A stretch of 50,944 nucleotides of DNA from Candidatus Thorarchaeota archaeon (GTDB lineage Archaea > Asgardarchaeota > Thorarchaeia > Thorarchaeales > Thorarchaeaceae). This document shows positions 1 to 8,379 of this stretch, piece after piece. The stretch lies in the NCBI GenBank assembly GCA_029858305.1, contig JAOUFI010000001.1, forward strand, positions 192,087 through 243,030, in the 5' to 3' direction. The first letter of the stretch is position 1, and every line of letters begins with the position of its first letter. Below the pieces are notes generated by a model. It made no database searches, had not been told where the DNA came from, and saw only the letters and a list, made by a program, of their open reading frames with translations. The translations under genes were made by a program, and so were the position numbers.

Positions 1-1
1 A

Positions 2-316
2 CCGGTGGAAAAGCACGATAATAAGGCGATGGGAGTTACCAATGATTGCATACGCTACGGCGGGAGAACCTTTTATCATATAAGCACAGATAGTGATGAT
101 TTGCAAGATATTGTAGAGAGAGTTCCAGCATCCACTTCAACCCATTACGAACAATCCTTCAATGACTTGTTCAAGAATGCCAGCTTTGATTTCTATAAAT
201 TAGACCCACTAATCTTCGGTCCTGCCGAGGTTACATTTAATCACATCGAGAGTGGAAAAATATACCAGGCCGGAGGAGTGAATCCCGACATTCTTCGACA
301 CTCTTTTGGCATATGA
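2..316 (+). CDS. mch: Methenyl-tetrahydromethanopterin cyclohydrolase, C-terminal part (5' end outside window)
   Basis: The reading frame is open to the left edge, so this is the last ~104 residues of a protein of usually ~310-320. It matches the C-terminus of Mch: an N-D-C-I-x-Y-G-G segment, then S-T-S-x-x-Y, the F-D-F-Y-K-L-D-P motif near residue 65, and a terminal S-F-G-I. Mch interconverts 5,10-methenyl-H4MPT and 5-formyl-H4MPT in the cytoplasm, a step of the archaeal tetrahydromethanopterin C1 (Wood-Ljungdahl methyl) branch. It implies the rest of that branch elsewhere in the genome. It is convergent with the MFS gene, with only 9 bases between the stops. The family call is firm; the direction of flux cannot be told from sequence. 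Confidence 0.88.
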   Translation, partial: PVEKHDNKAMGVTNDCIRYGGRTFYHISTDSDDLQDIVERVPASTSTHYEQSFNDLFKNASFDFYKLDPLIFGPAEVTFNHIESGKIYQAGGVNPDILRHSFGI

Positions 317-325
317 ATTGGAACA

Positions 326-1846
326 CTACGTAACATCCATCTTCTCAACCTCTTCACTCTCTTTCTTATCTGCCTCAATTACAACTTCAGCCACTGGAAT
401 AGGATTCTTGAAAGCTTCTCGTATCATCATTGTTGCTGCAAGGGAGATGATTGCACAGAGTAGTAGAGTCAGTGTAAACCCTCCAGACTGAGGGAGCAAC
501 CAACCAAAGAAAGCAATGAGAGGCATTGAAACCACCATTACTAGAGTGGGCTGTAAGGAATACATTGAGTTTCGAATTCGATTAGGTACTACATCAAGCA
601 TGACTCTCTGGGTGAGAATATCTGCTATTGCACCAAACATATTCAGAGCAACGAAGAGTATGAAAATGAGTGCCACGGGAATAATTGTCTGAACAGGGAT
701 TTCTATCAAAGGCAGACTCGTAAATGGAATGAAGACGCTAATGAATTCTGTAGTTTCTGGATCAGCCCCGGGAAAAATATACACAATCGCAGCAAGAACA
801 AGATAGAAGATGACACCAGTAAACTGAAGCAGCCTAAATCGCGGAATCCATTTCTTCGGATCGAACCGTTTTGCGATTACACCACTTCTCTCGTTTGCAA
901 GAGCCTGTGGTAGAAAGACAAGTGTACGAAATGCAGAAACTGCTACCATTGTGACAAGATAGCTGAAGTAGAGCGGGAATAAAATCAGGTTCCACCAAAC
1001 TGGTCCTGTGCTCCACAACACCACACCACCAAGAATTAGATAGGTGACAAATCGACTTGACCACAGAAACCTGAACCCGTCTTTAAGCAGAGACCCATAC
1101 TCTGCAATAGTTGGACGTTTTTCTTGCTCCTTCCGGACTCCAGGCAGGTCTCTGATTAATCTGAACACTACTAATGCAAGAAGAATAGCAAAAACTGCTT
1201 GGAGATTGAAGACCCACTGTTCACCATAGAACCATGCAAGCCATGAACCAGGAAGGAGAACAAGTGTTGATGATACCTGCCAGACCATGCCCATCCGACC
1301 CCAAAACACGCCGTACATCTTTCGGTCCTTATCCTGAGGCATTGCTACTCTATAGTTGTTATCAAACCAAGCATTGAACGCGCCACTCTCCTGTGAGGAT
1401 CCTAGACCAAACAGGAAATAGATTATCACATAGAGGTAGAAAGGCGCAGGTGTATCTTTGACAATCTGAGCAGAGAGCCAGAACGCTGCGGCATAGCATA
1501 GAAGAGCTGAGGATATCACATATCTTTGCCCAATCCAATCACCTAACACGCCTGTAGGATAATCAAGGACAGTCTGCACTGCCATTTGAATGACAACAAG
1601 GATTCCAACAAGCGTGAGCCCGGCAAAGTAGTCACCATTACCAAGAGACTCTGCAATGAAGATCATCCAGAATGTGGTGCTTATTTGAAAGCTTGCTGCA
1701 AAGGAGGGAAGTAAGACTGATAGAATCTTCACTAATCGAGCAGCATCGGATGTGGCTCCTTCTAGACCAAACATGCGAGCGTATCGGCTTGATACTATCT
1801 CAGGTTGTTCAATCTCAGATTCTACAGTCATAGGCATCGTCAGCAC
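326..1846 (-). CDS. Major facilitator superfamily transporter
   Basis: About 506 residues with roughly 12 hydrophobic helices. The loop between helices 2 and 3 (near residue 95) carries an MFS motif A-like D-Y-P-T-G-V-L-G-D-W-I-G-Q-R. The cytoplasmic N-terminus and the K/E-rich C-tail are short and charged. The middle (residues 235-270) forms the usual charged linker between two six-helix halves, and the C-terminal half has a longer loop with D-P-E-T-T-E. MFS proteins are secondary carriers driven by ion gradients; no residue pattern identifies the substrate. The first codon is GTG; an ATG three codons in (1837) is an equally good start because an AT-rich TATA-like stretch lies just upstream. 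Single-gene unit, divergent from the sulfur carrier gene. Confidence 0.8.
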   Translation of the reverse strand: MLTMPMTVESEIEQPEIVSSRYARMFGLEGATSDAARLVKILSVLLPSFAASFQISTTFWMIFIAESLGNGDYFAGLTLVGILVVIQMAVQTVLDYPTGVLGDWIGQRYVISSALLCYAAAFWLSAQIVKDTPAPFYLYVIIYFLFGLGSSQESGAFNAWFDNNYRVAMPQDKDRKMYGVFWGRMGMVWQVSSTLVLLPGSWLAWFYGEQWVFNLQAVFAILLALVVFRLIRDLPGVRKEQEKRPTIAEYGSLLKDGFRFLWSSRFVTYLILGGVVLWSTGPVWWNLILFPLYFSYLVTMVAVSAFRTLVFLPQALANERSGVIAKRFDPKKWIPRFRLLQFTGVIFYLVLAAIVYIFPGADPETTEFISVFIPFTSLPLIEIPVQTIIPVALIFILFVALNMFGAIADILTQRVMLDVVPNRIRNSMYSLQPTLVMVVSMPLIAFFGWLLPQSGGFTLTLLLCAIISLAATMMIREAFKNPIPVAEVVIEADKKESEEVEKMDVT

Positions 1847-1927
1847 TTATTCCATATATGGCTTAATACTTGGGCAGTAAACAAGTCTTTTATCAAGTAA
1901 TCTCTCAACAATCAAGAGCGGTGCAAT

Positions 1928-2209
1928 ATGACAAGAATCACTGTTCGTTTTCGGGGACCCATTGCAGGACGCATCACAGGGGGTGGTGTGGAGGTTGAGC
2001 TTCAAAAAAGCACTACCATAGGTGAACTACTAAACCAAGTGATGAAGCAAGTACCATACCTCCAAACTATATGGAACAGTCCTACTGAGATTGACCGAGA
2101 CTCTATGATACTGTGTAATGAAGTAGATATAGGAATAGGAGGCGGGCTCAGTTCAATAGTAAATGATGGAGATGTCCTTACCATTTTGCCTCTTGTTCAT
2201 GGCGGTTAG
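1928..2209 (+). CDS. MoaD/ThiS-family ubiquitin-like sulfur carrier
   Basis: A 93-residue beta-grasp-type protein ending exactly in H-G-G, the di-glycine tail that is adenylated and thiocarboxylated by an E1-like enzyme in this family. The last third (L-S-S-I-V-N-D-G-D-V-L-T-I-L-P-L-V) is the typical final strand before the tail. Relatives serve as sulfur donors for molybdopterin (MoaD), for tRNA 2-thiouridine (Urm1/TtuB) or as archaeal protein modifiers (SAMPs). Length and tail fit all three and no E1 gene is in the window. Because an Ncs6/TtuA enzyme lies at 41-42 kb, a role in tRNA thiolation is a reasonable guess, not a demonstration. A GGTG ribosome-binding site lies just before the ATG. 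Its 3' end overlaps the convergent korC by 4 bases. Confidence 0.75.
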   Translation: MTRITVRFRGPIAGRITGGGVEVELQKSTTIGELLNQVMKQVPYLQTIWNSPTEIDRDSMILCNEVDIGIGGGLSSIVNDGDVLTILPLVHGG

Positions 2210-2730
2210 ATGAACCTCTCGCCTGCATGAATTGCTTCAGTGTTGACTTTAAGAGCCTTCGGAGGAACAAATTCAACGAGTGTCTTTTCCAGAACATCAA
2301 TCGGGAACAAATCTGCCTTCTTTACAAGAGCTCCGAGCATTACCATGTTTGCCACGAGCCGAAGACCAAGTTCATCAGCAGATCTCATGGCGGGAATCTC
2401 TATGACCTCAAACCCTTCTATTTTGTTGGTTTTCACTAAATCTGGATCAGCAAGAACAATACTTCCCTTCTTTGCACCACCAATGTAGAGATCTAGAGCC
2501 TTCTGAGACATGGCAACAAAGTAGTCAGATTGGCGTACCTTTGGATAATGAATCGGTTGATCACTAATTATTACTTCGCTTTTTGCAGCTGTTCCACGGG
2601 CTTCAGGACCGTAACTTTGGCTCTGCACAGCCTTGAGATTTCCATAGACAACAGCTGCATGCCCGAGAATTACACCTGCAAGGACCACTCCCATTCCTCC
2701 GGTGCCAGCAATCCGAATCTCTGTTCTCAT
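2206..2730 (-). CDS. korC: 2-oxoacid:ferredoxin oxidoreductase, gamma subunit
   Basis: 174 residues with the Rossmann-like start I-A-G-T-G-G-M-G-V-V-L-A-G (residues 7-19) and the S-Y-G-P-E-A-R-G-T segment (near 39-47), which are hallmarks of the gamma domain of 2-oxoacid:acceptor oxidoreductases. The complex oxidatively decarboxylates a 2-oxoacid with CoA and reduces ferredoxin in the cytoplasm. It lies 6 bases downstream of the beta subunit on the same strand, so the two are surely co-transcribed. The resemblance of the beta subunit to KorB suggests 2-oxoglutarate as substrate. No alpha or delta (ferredoxin-like) subunit gene is adjacent, which is unusual for this operon. Confidence 0.85.
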   Translation of the reverse strand: MRTEIRIAGTGGMGVVLAGVILGHAAVVYGNLKAVQSQSYGPEARGTAAKSEVIISDQPIHYPKVRQSDYFVAMSQKALDLYIGGAKKGSIVLADPDLVKTNKIEGFEVIEIPAMRSADELGLRLVANMVMLGALVKKADLFPIDVLEKTLVEFVPPKALKVNTEAIHAGERFI

Positions 2731-2736
2731 CGGAGC

Positions 2737-3576
2737 CTATTCCTCCAGATTTGCATAGATTGCTCTCATTGAGTCAATGAACTCTATCTCATCTCGGTCT
2801 GCAAAAACTCCAAGGTCGATACCATCTCTTGTTGGAATTTTTAGGTCAACAGGAGCGTCTTTCTTACGTACAGGATATTTCTTGAACCAAGCAATCATTT
2901 CTTCAGGAGTACTAGTGCCAGTCTTCCGACCATAAGATGTTGGGCATTGTGAGATGATTTCAACAAAGGTGAATCCTTTTTTCTCAAGTGCTGTTCTGAT
3001 TGCACGTGCTGCTTGAACGGGATGAGCTGTCGTCCATCTGGCAACATAATTAGCTCCAGCCGCAGCAACCAGACGCGAGATGTCGAATGGACGCTCCGGA
3101 TTGCCGTAAGGAGATGTGCTAGTCCGGTCTCCTGTGAAGGTTGTAGGACCCACTTGGCCCCCTGTCATACCATAGATGTAGTTGTTCACGCAAATCACAG
3201 TCATATCGATGTTCCGTCGGGCAGCATGGATGAGGTGATTTCCACCGATAGCAGCCAAGTCGCCATCCCCGCTAATCACGACCACTTTGAGTTCTGGATT
3301 AGCCAGCTTCAATCCTGTGGCAAACGCAATAGCTCTTCCATGAGTTGTGTGAAGTGTATCTGCTTTGAAATAGGGTGATGTGATCCAAGAACTGCAACCA
3401 ATTCCTGAAACAAATGTAAACTTGCTAAGATCCTCATGACCTAAATCTTTCACTGCTTTAATGAAAGAGTTGGTGACCTCTCCAGCTCCGCACCCGCTAC
3501 AAAAAGTACTTGGCAGGCTCTCTTGACGTAAGTACTGCAGCGCAAAGTGTTTTGAAGTTGATGTCAACACATTCAC
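2737..3576 (-). CDS. korB: 2-oxoacid:ferredoxin oxidoreductase, beta subunit (2-oxoglutarate type)
   Basis: 279 residues. The thiamine-diphosphate/Mg binding motif is complete: G-D-G-D-L-A-A-I-G-G-N-H (around 101-112) with the downstream N-N-Y-I-Y-G-M-T-G-G-Q. The N-terminal C-S-G-C-G-A-G (residues 22-28) supplies cysteines that, together with a later one, ligate the [4Fe-4S] cluster in this subunit. The pattern H-T-T-H-G-R-A-I-A-F-A-T-G is typical of archaeal KorB. It pairs with the gamma subunit 6 bases downstream. The alpha subunit that completes the active site is not upstream; the next gene there is an unrelated membrane protein. The product is likely 2-oxoglutarate:ferredoxin oxidoreductase, but pyruvate or branched-chain oxoacid use cannot be excluded. 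Confidence 0.86.
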   Translation of the reverse strand: MNVLTSTSKHFALQYLRQESLPSTFCSGCGAGEVTNSFIKAVKDLGHEDLSKFTFVSGIGCSSWITSPYFKADTLHTTHGRAIAFATGLKLANPELKVVVISGDGDLAAIGGNHLIHAARRNIDMTVICVNNYIYGMTGGQVGPTTFTGDRTSTSPYGNPERPFDISRLVAAAGANYVARWTTAHPVQAARAIRTALEKKGFTFVEIISQCPTSYGRKTGTSTPEEMIAWFKKYPVRKKDAPVDLKIPTRDGIDLGVFADRDEIEFIDSMRAIYANLEE

Positions 3577-3674
3577 CTATGTCCACTGAGATAGCGGCCT
3601 GCAGAGCCTAATAATCCATTCTCTATAGACCTTAGCTATCTCGCGCGATCATGAGTGTCCGATTCTTTCTAATT

Positions 3675-4361
3675 TCAAAAAACTGCTGTTAGTTGTGGGG
3701 CTTCTTCCGCTTTGATCTTTCTTTCCCTATGATACCAAGGATTAGTCAGCGCTAATGCACCTACGACCATGGAAATAGTGAGAAGAACGTCAGGGATGTA
3801 GAAAAAGGGAGTAGAGATGAGCGGGACTCGCATAACTTGGCTGGCCATTCCAAACAAGACAGAGATGATCATTAGATCACTTCTTACCTCTCTTAGACGT
3901 CCGGTTCTCCATGTTACTACGAAAGTGAACACCATCATGATGCCAAGGCCTATAATCACGGGAATGGTCATTATCATAACGAATTGCTCAGTGACTCCAA
4001 AGAGTGCAATTGACACCCAATAAATCAGAAGTATGTACACGAGACGATTATGATATTTCTGAATCGAAGGAGCCCATATTTGAAGGAGTGCTCCTAGAAC
4101 TGGAACTGTTGCACCACTGATGATGACTGATCGAAGACGGAAGAGCTCCATTGATGGCGCAAGTACTCCGAGATTCGGAAGGGTCAGTATAATCATGTTG
4201 AGCGTCTGACTCACAAAAGATATCGCGAAGACTAGAGGCAAGTCTGTAAGAAGGCGTACTTCTTGGCGATACCATTGCCTTCCAAGATATACACTGATTA
4301 CTCCAGAGAATAAAATCGTCGCAATACTTGAAACTAATACTAATTCAGCGCCTGCTTGCAT
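3675..4361 (-). CDS. Seven-helix membrane protein of unknown function
   Basis: 228 residues, nearly all membrane-embedded: I count seven hydrophobic segments at about 5-25, 38-60, 76-95, 107-128, 130-150, 162-182 and 186-208, followed by a short charged tail rich in K and E. No signal sequence with a cleavage site and no catalytic motif is visible. The gene starts 3 bases after the stop of the CPBP protease gene on the same strand, so the two form an operon. A partner or substrate relationship with that protease is possible but only inferred from position. I do not recognise the family. Confidence 0.7.
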   Translation of the reverse strand: MQAGAELVLVSSIATILFSGVISVYLGRQWYRQEVRLLTDLPLVFAISFVSQTLNMIILTLPNLGVLAPSMELFRLRSVIISGATVPVLGALLQIWAPSIQKYHNRLVYILLIYWVSIALFGVTEQFVMIMTIPVIIGLGIMMVFTFVVTWRTGRLREVRSDLMIISVLFGMASQVMRVPLISTPFFYIPDVLLTISMVVGALALTNPWYHRERKIKAEEAPQLTAVF

Positions 4362-4364
4362 TTT

Positions 4365-5324
4365 CTATACCTCATTATTCATTCTATTAACTGAAATACC
4401 ATCTTCTGTTTCCGCTATGTTCACATGACCAATTAGTTTCTGCCAACGGTCGGTTACCTGTTCAATCTTGTATTTCCAAAGGAATAATCCCAGTGGGACA
4501 AAAATAAGGAAGAACATCAGTAATGTAGTGATCATTAATTCGCCATTTGAAAAGGCCAAGTCTGGACCTTGAATCACTGGTTCTGGACCAATCTTGAAGT
4601 TCTCGCTGGAAAAATTGATGATCGTGTGAATTGTTATTGGGCCAATCAGAGAACTTGCAGAACTAAACCGCTCATAATAGATACCAAAGAACATCCCAAG
4701 CAGCATTGTAAAGAACACCATAGAAGCTACTTGACCAAGAACATCTGTGCCACCATTGATAATTGGCCATCCAGCATGCCAGAAACCGAAGATGGTGGCA
4801 GATAGCACGATTGAAGCAATTGGAGCCATTCTTGTCTTGAATGCGTTTAGGAGAAGACCGCGGAACAAGGTTTCTTCAAGAAAGGCGTTTGTCAAGAAGA
4901 AGAGGAATGTGTACCCAAGAAGTTCCTGATTCAGAATGTGGAGTTCCAGGGGGTAGGTCGAGTCAAGGAAGAGTGCGTATACAATCGACCCACCAAAATC
5001 GATACCAACAGCGAATATTATCCCTATTAGAAGACCCACAACAAATTGGGATTGTATTCTATCTCGAGATAGACCAAGCACTGACTCGATTTCTGTTGGA
5101 CGATATTTCAAGAAGATAATTAAGATTATCAAAAACGGGAACAATTTTGAAGGGAAAATATTCACCCAAGTGTCCCCAAGACCCAATACAAATTGATCAA
5201 TAATTCTCCAGATAACTGCTATTAGTAGCATTATTCCACCTAATTTGATAAGGCCGATTGATGCAGAAGGTGATACTTCCTGTTTGGTTGGTTCAATTAG
5301 TTCTTGGGTCTGTGTTGTTGCCAT
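4365..5324 (-). CDS. CPBP-family intramembrane metalloprotease (Abi/Rce1-like)
   Basis: 319 residues with about eight hydrophobic segments. It carries the motifs of the CPBP family: E-E-T-L-F-R (residues 150-155, motif 1), F-G-F-W-H-A (motif 2, near 184-189) and a later H-T-I-I-N-F (motif 3). The glutamates and histidines are the expected metal or catalytic residues. Family members include the CAAX prenyl protease Rce1 and bacteriocin-immunity/Abi proteins; the archaeal ones are mostly uncharacterised. The N-terminus is a short cytoplasmic Gln/Glu-rich tail. It is the first gene of a two-gene operon with the seven-helix protein. There is a 210-bp divergent gap to the Lsm gene. Confidence 0.82.
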   Translation of the reverse strand: MATTQTQELIEPTKQEVSPSASIGLIKLGGIMLLIAVIWRIIDQFVLGLGDTWVNIFPSKLFPFLIILIIFLKYRPTEIESVLGLSRDRIQSQFVVGLLIGIIFAVGIDFGGSIVYALFLDSTYPLELHILNQELLGYTFLFFLTNAFLEETLFRGLLLNAFKTRMAPIASIVLSATIFGFWHAGWPIINGGTDVLGQVASMVFFTMLLGMFFGIYYERFSSASSLIGPITIHTIINFSSENFKIGPEPVIQGPDLAFSNGELMITTLLMFFLIFVPLGLFLWKYKIEQVTDRWQKLIGHVNIAETEDGISVNRMNNEV

Positions 5325-5473
5325 TAAAAAGACCTCTACACTTCAATGGGTCTACATGTCATGATTGTCCATACAATTTAAGCACCGATATACTCGACCT
5401 CCAAATGATACGCATTCATTCGTCATACTAGATTGTTCTCTTGTGTTTTGGCGGATTCAGACTCTATCAGCAA

Positions 5474-5482
5474 TTTTAAAAC
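5474..5482 (+). promoter_or_regulatory. TATA box of the Lsm gene
   Basis: TTTTAAAAC lies 53-61 bases before the ATG at 5535, so an archaeal start site ~25 bases downstream would leave a ~30-base leader. A GGTGA ribosome-binding site sits at 5524-5528. Placement is by pattern and spacing only. Confidence 0.45.
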
Positions 5483-5534
5483 AGCAAACCCGCAGCCCTC
5501 AATTCCAAAGCTACTGCTTTAGTGGTGAAACTGA

Positions 5535-5969
5535 ATGTCAGATGTCGCAGCTATGAGAGCCTTCAACCGTGAATTAGCAGCGGTTGTCGGTGCAACAATT
5601 GAAGTAACAACAAAGGAAGGTAAGACCTACCAAGGAACTCTGAAAGGTATTGATCAAACTACTCTAAGCATCGTCTTGTCTGATGTTGCTGTTGTAGGTG
5701 GTGGAGCTAATATCCCAAAACTCTTCATCTATGGAAGTAGTATCAGTGCATTCTCTGTAGCGCAGAAAGAGATTAGTCTAGAAGGTCTTGCCAAGGAACT
5801 TGAGAAGACATTCCCACCAGGTGGTGTGAATTTCTATCCTGAGACTGGCGTGATCGTTGTCATGAACAAGATCAGAATTACACCAGAGGGTGTGGATGGA
5901 TCAGGACCTCTGTATGAACGTGTAGCAGCTATTGCTGATGAATGGTTAAAAGAACATGGTCTTGCATGA
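5535..5969 (+). CDS. Sm-like (Lsm/SmAP) RNA-binding protein with C-terminal extension
   Basis: 144 residues. Residues 10-80 form an Sm fold: Sm1 appears as G-A-T-I-E-V-T-T-K-E-G-K-T-Y-Q-G-T-L-K-G-I-D, and the Sm2 region near F-I-Y-G-S-S-I-S-A-F has the I-x-G-x-x-I pattern. A second ~65-residue domain follows, ending in a predicted helix. Ordinary archaeal SmAP1/2 proteins are only ~75-90 residues; the size and two-part layout resemble the SmAP3 class. Lsm proteins form ring oligomers that bind U-rich RNA. The gene stands alone on the plus strand, convergent with ftsZ. Function beyond RNA binding is not known. Confidence 0.82.
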   Translation: MSDVAAMRAFNRELAAVVGATIEVTTKEGKTYQGTLKGIDQTTLSIVLSDVAVVGGGANIPKLFIYGSSISAFSVAQKEISLEGLAKELEKTFPPGGVNFYPETGVIVVMNKIRITPEGVDGSGPLYERVAAIADEWLKEHGLA

Positions 5970-6081
5970 ATAAGAATCATGAACAGAAACTGAAATGGAA
6001 GAAATCTCAAGTCATATCTAGGCCAAACTAGGTATAATGCTGCGACGGCGGATTGTCTGGAGTCATTCACCAAAATATGAA

Positions 6082-7338
6082 TTACAAGAGCTTTCGTAGA
6101 CCGAGCTCTTCAAGATCCTTCTTTTTAACCTCTTCACTGTGCTTACGCCCAGAGAGCGTACGCTCAAGGGGTTTTAGACGGTCTTCCCATGTTGCACGAG
6201 CAGATTCTGGGACCTTGCCAAATGCCTTTGTTCTTGCTTGAGTGGATCCCAGAGTTTCTTTTTTAGATCCAATGATCCCATACTCAGCAAGACGTTTTGT
6301 TGCTACAGAGATTCCGGATTCTTCTTTCGACCGTGGAAGTAGTTGAGGGCTTTTCACTCCTGTAAGAATAAGCATAACACGCAAAACACCACCTAGTCGA
6401 GGATCAACGCGGGCACCCCAAATGACATTGGCATCCAGACTCATCTTTTCAGAGACCAGTTCACCAACTTTGTTGGCTTCTGCAAGACTCATGTCAGGGC
6501 CACCTGTGATATGTATCAGTGCTCCGGTAGCTCCATTCCACTCTACTTCAAGCAATGGACTATTCAGAGCATTCTTGATTGCTTCATGAGATCGATCGGG
6601 TCCTGTAGCCTCTCCGAGACCAACAAGAGCGACCCCGCCATTACAGATTATCGAACGAACATCAGCATAGTCCAAATTAATCAGACTGGGCATAGTGATG
6701 GTTTCAGTGATTCCCTTTACCATGTTTGCAAGGACCTCATCACCGACACCAAATGCTTCCTCTAGGGGAAGATCGGGAACAAGTTCCATTAACTTCTGAT
6801 TGTCAATTACAACTGCAGTATCAACATTCTCCTGTAGACGCGCAAGACCAGCTTTGGCCTTATCTATTCGAGTTCTCTCGAGACTGAAAGGCATTGTCAC
6901 AACGCCCACTACGATGGCATCATTGTTCTTAGCAATCTCTGCAACAACAGGGGCGCTTCCTGTACCTGTACCACCACCTAAGCCTGCAGCAATGAAGACC
7001 AAGTCCGCATCACGAAGCAATTCTGTCAATTGTCCAGCAGACTCCTCTGCTGCAGCCTTTCCAACATGGGGATAACCCCCAGCTCCTAATCCACGGGTAA
7101 TCCTCTCGCCAATGAGGAGCTTTCTATGGGCTGTTGTGACAGCTAGGTGTTGTCGGTCTGTGTTAATTGCTATACACTCTGCACCCTGCACTCCTATGGT
7201 CATGAGACGTTTTATTGTGTTATTTCCAGCGCCTCCACAACCCACAACAACGATTCGTGCCTGCCCTACATCTCGTGTTGTTGAGGATCCTCGCTCGATA
7301 CGACTGTGTTCACGTGCAGAATCAATGAACGACTTCAT
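6082..7338 (-). CDS. ftsZ: Cell division GTPase FtsZ
   Basis: 418 residues. The tubulin/FtsZ GTP-binding motifs are intact: G-G-A-G-N-N (35-40), the tubulin signature G-G-G-T-G-T-G (121-127) and the catalytic T7 loop N-L-D-Y-A-D (221-226). The N-terminal ~25 residues are polar. After the ~350-residue core there is a charged K/E-rich tail ending in L-R-K-L-L that could bind a membrane anchor. FtsZ polymerises at mid-cell to form the division ring. Its ATG overlaps the stop of the upstream RHH gene (ATGA), so translation is coupled. It is convergent with the Lsm gene. Confidence 0.95.
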   Translation of the reverse strand: MKSFIDSAREHSRIERGSSTTRDVGQARIVVVGCGGAGNNTIKRLMTIGVQGAECIAINTDRQHLAVTTAHRKLLIGERITRGLGAGGYPHVGKAAAEESAGQLTELLRDADLVFIAAGLGGGTGTGSAPVVAEIAKNNDAIVVGVVTMPFSLERTRIDKAKAGLARLQENVDTAVVIDNQKLMELVPDLPLEEAFGVGDEVLANMVKGITETITMPSLINLDYADVRSIICNGGVALVGLGEATGPDRSHEAIKNALNSPLLEVEWNGATGALIHITGGPDMSLAEANKVGELVSEKMSLDANVIWGARVDPRLGGVLRVMLILTGVKSPQLLPRSKEESGISVATKRLAEYGIIGSKKETLGSTQARTKAFGKVPESARATWEDRLKPLERTLSGRKHSEEVKKKDLEELGLRKLL

Positions 7339-7520
7339 TCTCCAACAACCTCACTAATCTTCTCCTTTTGGAACATATTTTGGTCCCAGAGTTCTCGTTT
7401 CAGGAGGTCACGGATGGCAATTCGGATTGCCTCTGATCGATTAGGATAGAGACCATTGTCAACCAATTGCCGGATATCATCAAGAATTCTTTCGGGCAAG
7501 TGCACTGCTATAAGTCGCAT
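7335..7520 (-). CDS. cdrS: Ribbon-helix-helix regulator upstream of ftsZ, CdrS-like
   Basis: 61 residues beginning [10 protein letters not shown]. This is the ribbon strand of a MetJ/Arc fold, followed by two helices joined by N-R-S-E-A-I-R (residues 27-33), the standard RHH signature for DNA-binding dimers. The open frame runs further upstream, but only the ATG at 7520 gives a family-sized protein, and it follows an AGGAC element. The stop overlaps the ftsZ start by 4 bases. In haloarchaea a short RHH protein, CdrS, forms an operon with an ftsZ gene and controls division genes. Size and gene order match, so I use that name tentatively; orthology was not tested. Confidence 0.75.
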   Translation of the reverse strand: MRLIAVHLPERILDDIRQLVDNGLYPNRSEAIRIAIRDLLKRELWDQNMFQKEKISEVVGE

Positions 7521-7594
7521 ATCGAGTCCTCTATGCAAGTGAGGAACTAGTGGGATATGGATATGTGTAATACTCACATACGGATAATATCTTG

Positions 7595-7635
7595 AAAATA
7601 AAATAAAGGAAGAAGAGAAGAGTATCCTCTTCTCT
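7595..7635 (-). terminator. Hairpin plus T-rich tract ending the uL3-uL2 operon
   Basis: A perfect 9-bp stem (AGAGAAGAG with CTCTTCTCT, 7614-7622 and 7627-7635) with a 4-base loop begins 10 bases after the uL2 stop. In the direction of transcription it is followed by the T-rich run TCTTCCTTTATTTTATTTT (7595-7613). The U-rich run fits archaeal termination; the hairpin may add stability. It separates the ribosomal operon from the cdrS-ftsZ unit. Confidence 0.6.
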
Positions 7636-7644
7636 AGTCTATGC

Positions 7645-8367
7645 TTACTTAGTCTTACGACCAGTTCTTCTGGCTGCGATGTTACCCACCTTACGACCAG
7701 GTGGTGCATGTCTACTGACTGTGGATGGTCTGCCTGGAGACTGGTGAGAACCACCACCGTGAGGATGGGAACATGCATTCATTGCAGCACCACGAACCAC
7801 TGGCCATTTTCGAGCCTTCCCGCGTATGGAGTGCCATACTGTCCCTGCCTTCAAGAACGGTTTTTCAGAACGGCCGCCTCCAGCAACAATGCCAATAGTT
7901 GCCCTACATCTTGGACTAAAGGATTTATGAGTTCCACTTGGAAGTCGAACTATAGCCTTTGTCTTGTCAATTGCTATAATCGTCGCAGCAAGACCAGATG
8001 CTTTGACATACTTGCCACCATCACCAGGACTGCCTTCGATATTGTATACTGGGGTACCTTCAGGGATGTACTCAAGCATCAGAGTGTTGCCATTTTCTAA
8101 ACGTGCATTCTCACCACACTCTATTGTCTGGCCAACTTGTGCTCCCTCTGGTGCCACTATATAGTGAATCTTAGTTTCACCTTCATATCTCACTGCAGCA
8201 AGAGGTGCGCCTCTTCCAGATTCGTGGTGGAGATTGACAATTGTTCCCGCATAGGTCTTATCAGGTGCCCATTTAGGATGTCGAGCAGGTGCAATTTTCT
8301 TGTGGCTCGGAGACCTCCACTGAGTAGTGCCTCTACCTTTTCGCTGTACAAGTATACGTCTACCCAT
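7645..8367 (-). CDS. rpl2: Large-subunit ribosomal protein uL2
   Basis: 240 residues, the normal length for archaeal uL2. The N-terminus M-G-R-R-I-L-V-Q-R-K-G-R-G is typical. The C-terminal region contains the conserved A-A-M-N-A-C-S-H-P-H-G-G-G-S-H with the peptidyl-transferase-proximal histidine, followed by a basic G-R-x-T-G-R-K tail. uL2 helps subunit association and tRNA placement. AAGGAGG precedes its ATG. It is the last gene of the uL3-uL4-uL23-uL2 run and is followed by a terminator hairpin. In most archaea uS19, uL22, uS3 and more follow uL2, so this operon is split here. Confidence 0.95.
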   Translation of the reverse strand: MGRRILVQRKGRGTTQWRSPSHKKIAPARHPKWAPDKTYAGTIVNLHHESGRGAPLAAVRYEGETKIHYIVAPEGAQVGQTIECGENARLENGNTLMLEYIPEGTPVYNIEGSPGDGGKYVKASGLAATIIAIDKTKAIVRLPSGTHKSFSPRCRATIGIVAGGGRSEKPFLKAGTVWHSIRGKARKWPVVRGAAMNACSHPHGGGSHQSPGRPSTVSRHAPPGRKVGNIAARRTGRKTK

Positions 8368-8379
8368 TCACAAGCCTCC

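Noticed and set aside
2002..3378. Open frames on the plus strand opposite korC and korB
   Set aside because: They are shadows of conserved genes on the minus strand and show no protein-like features.
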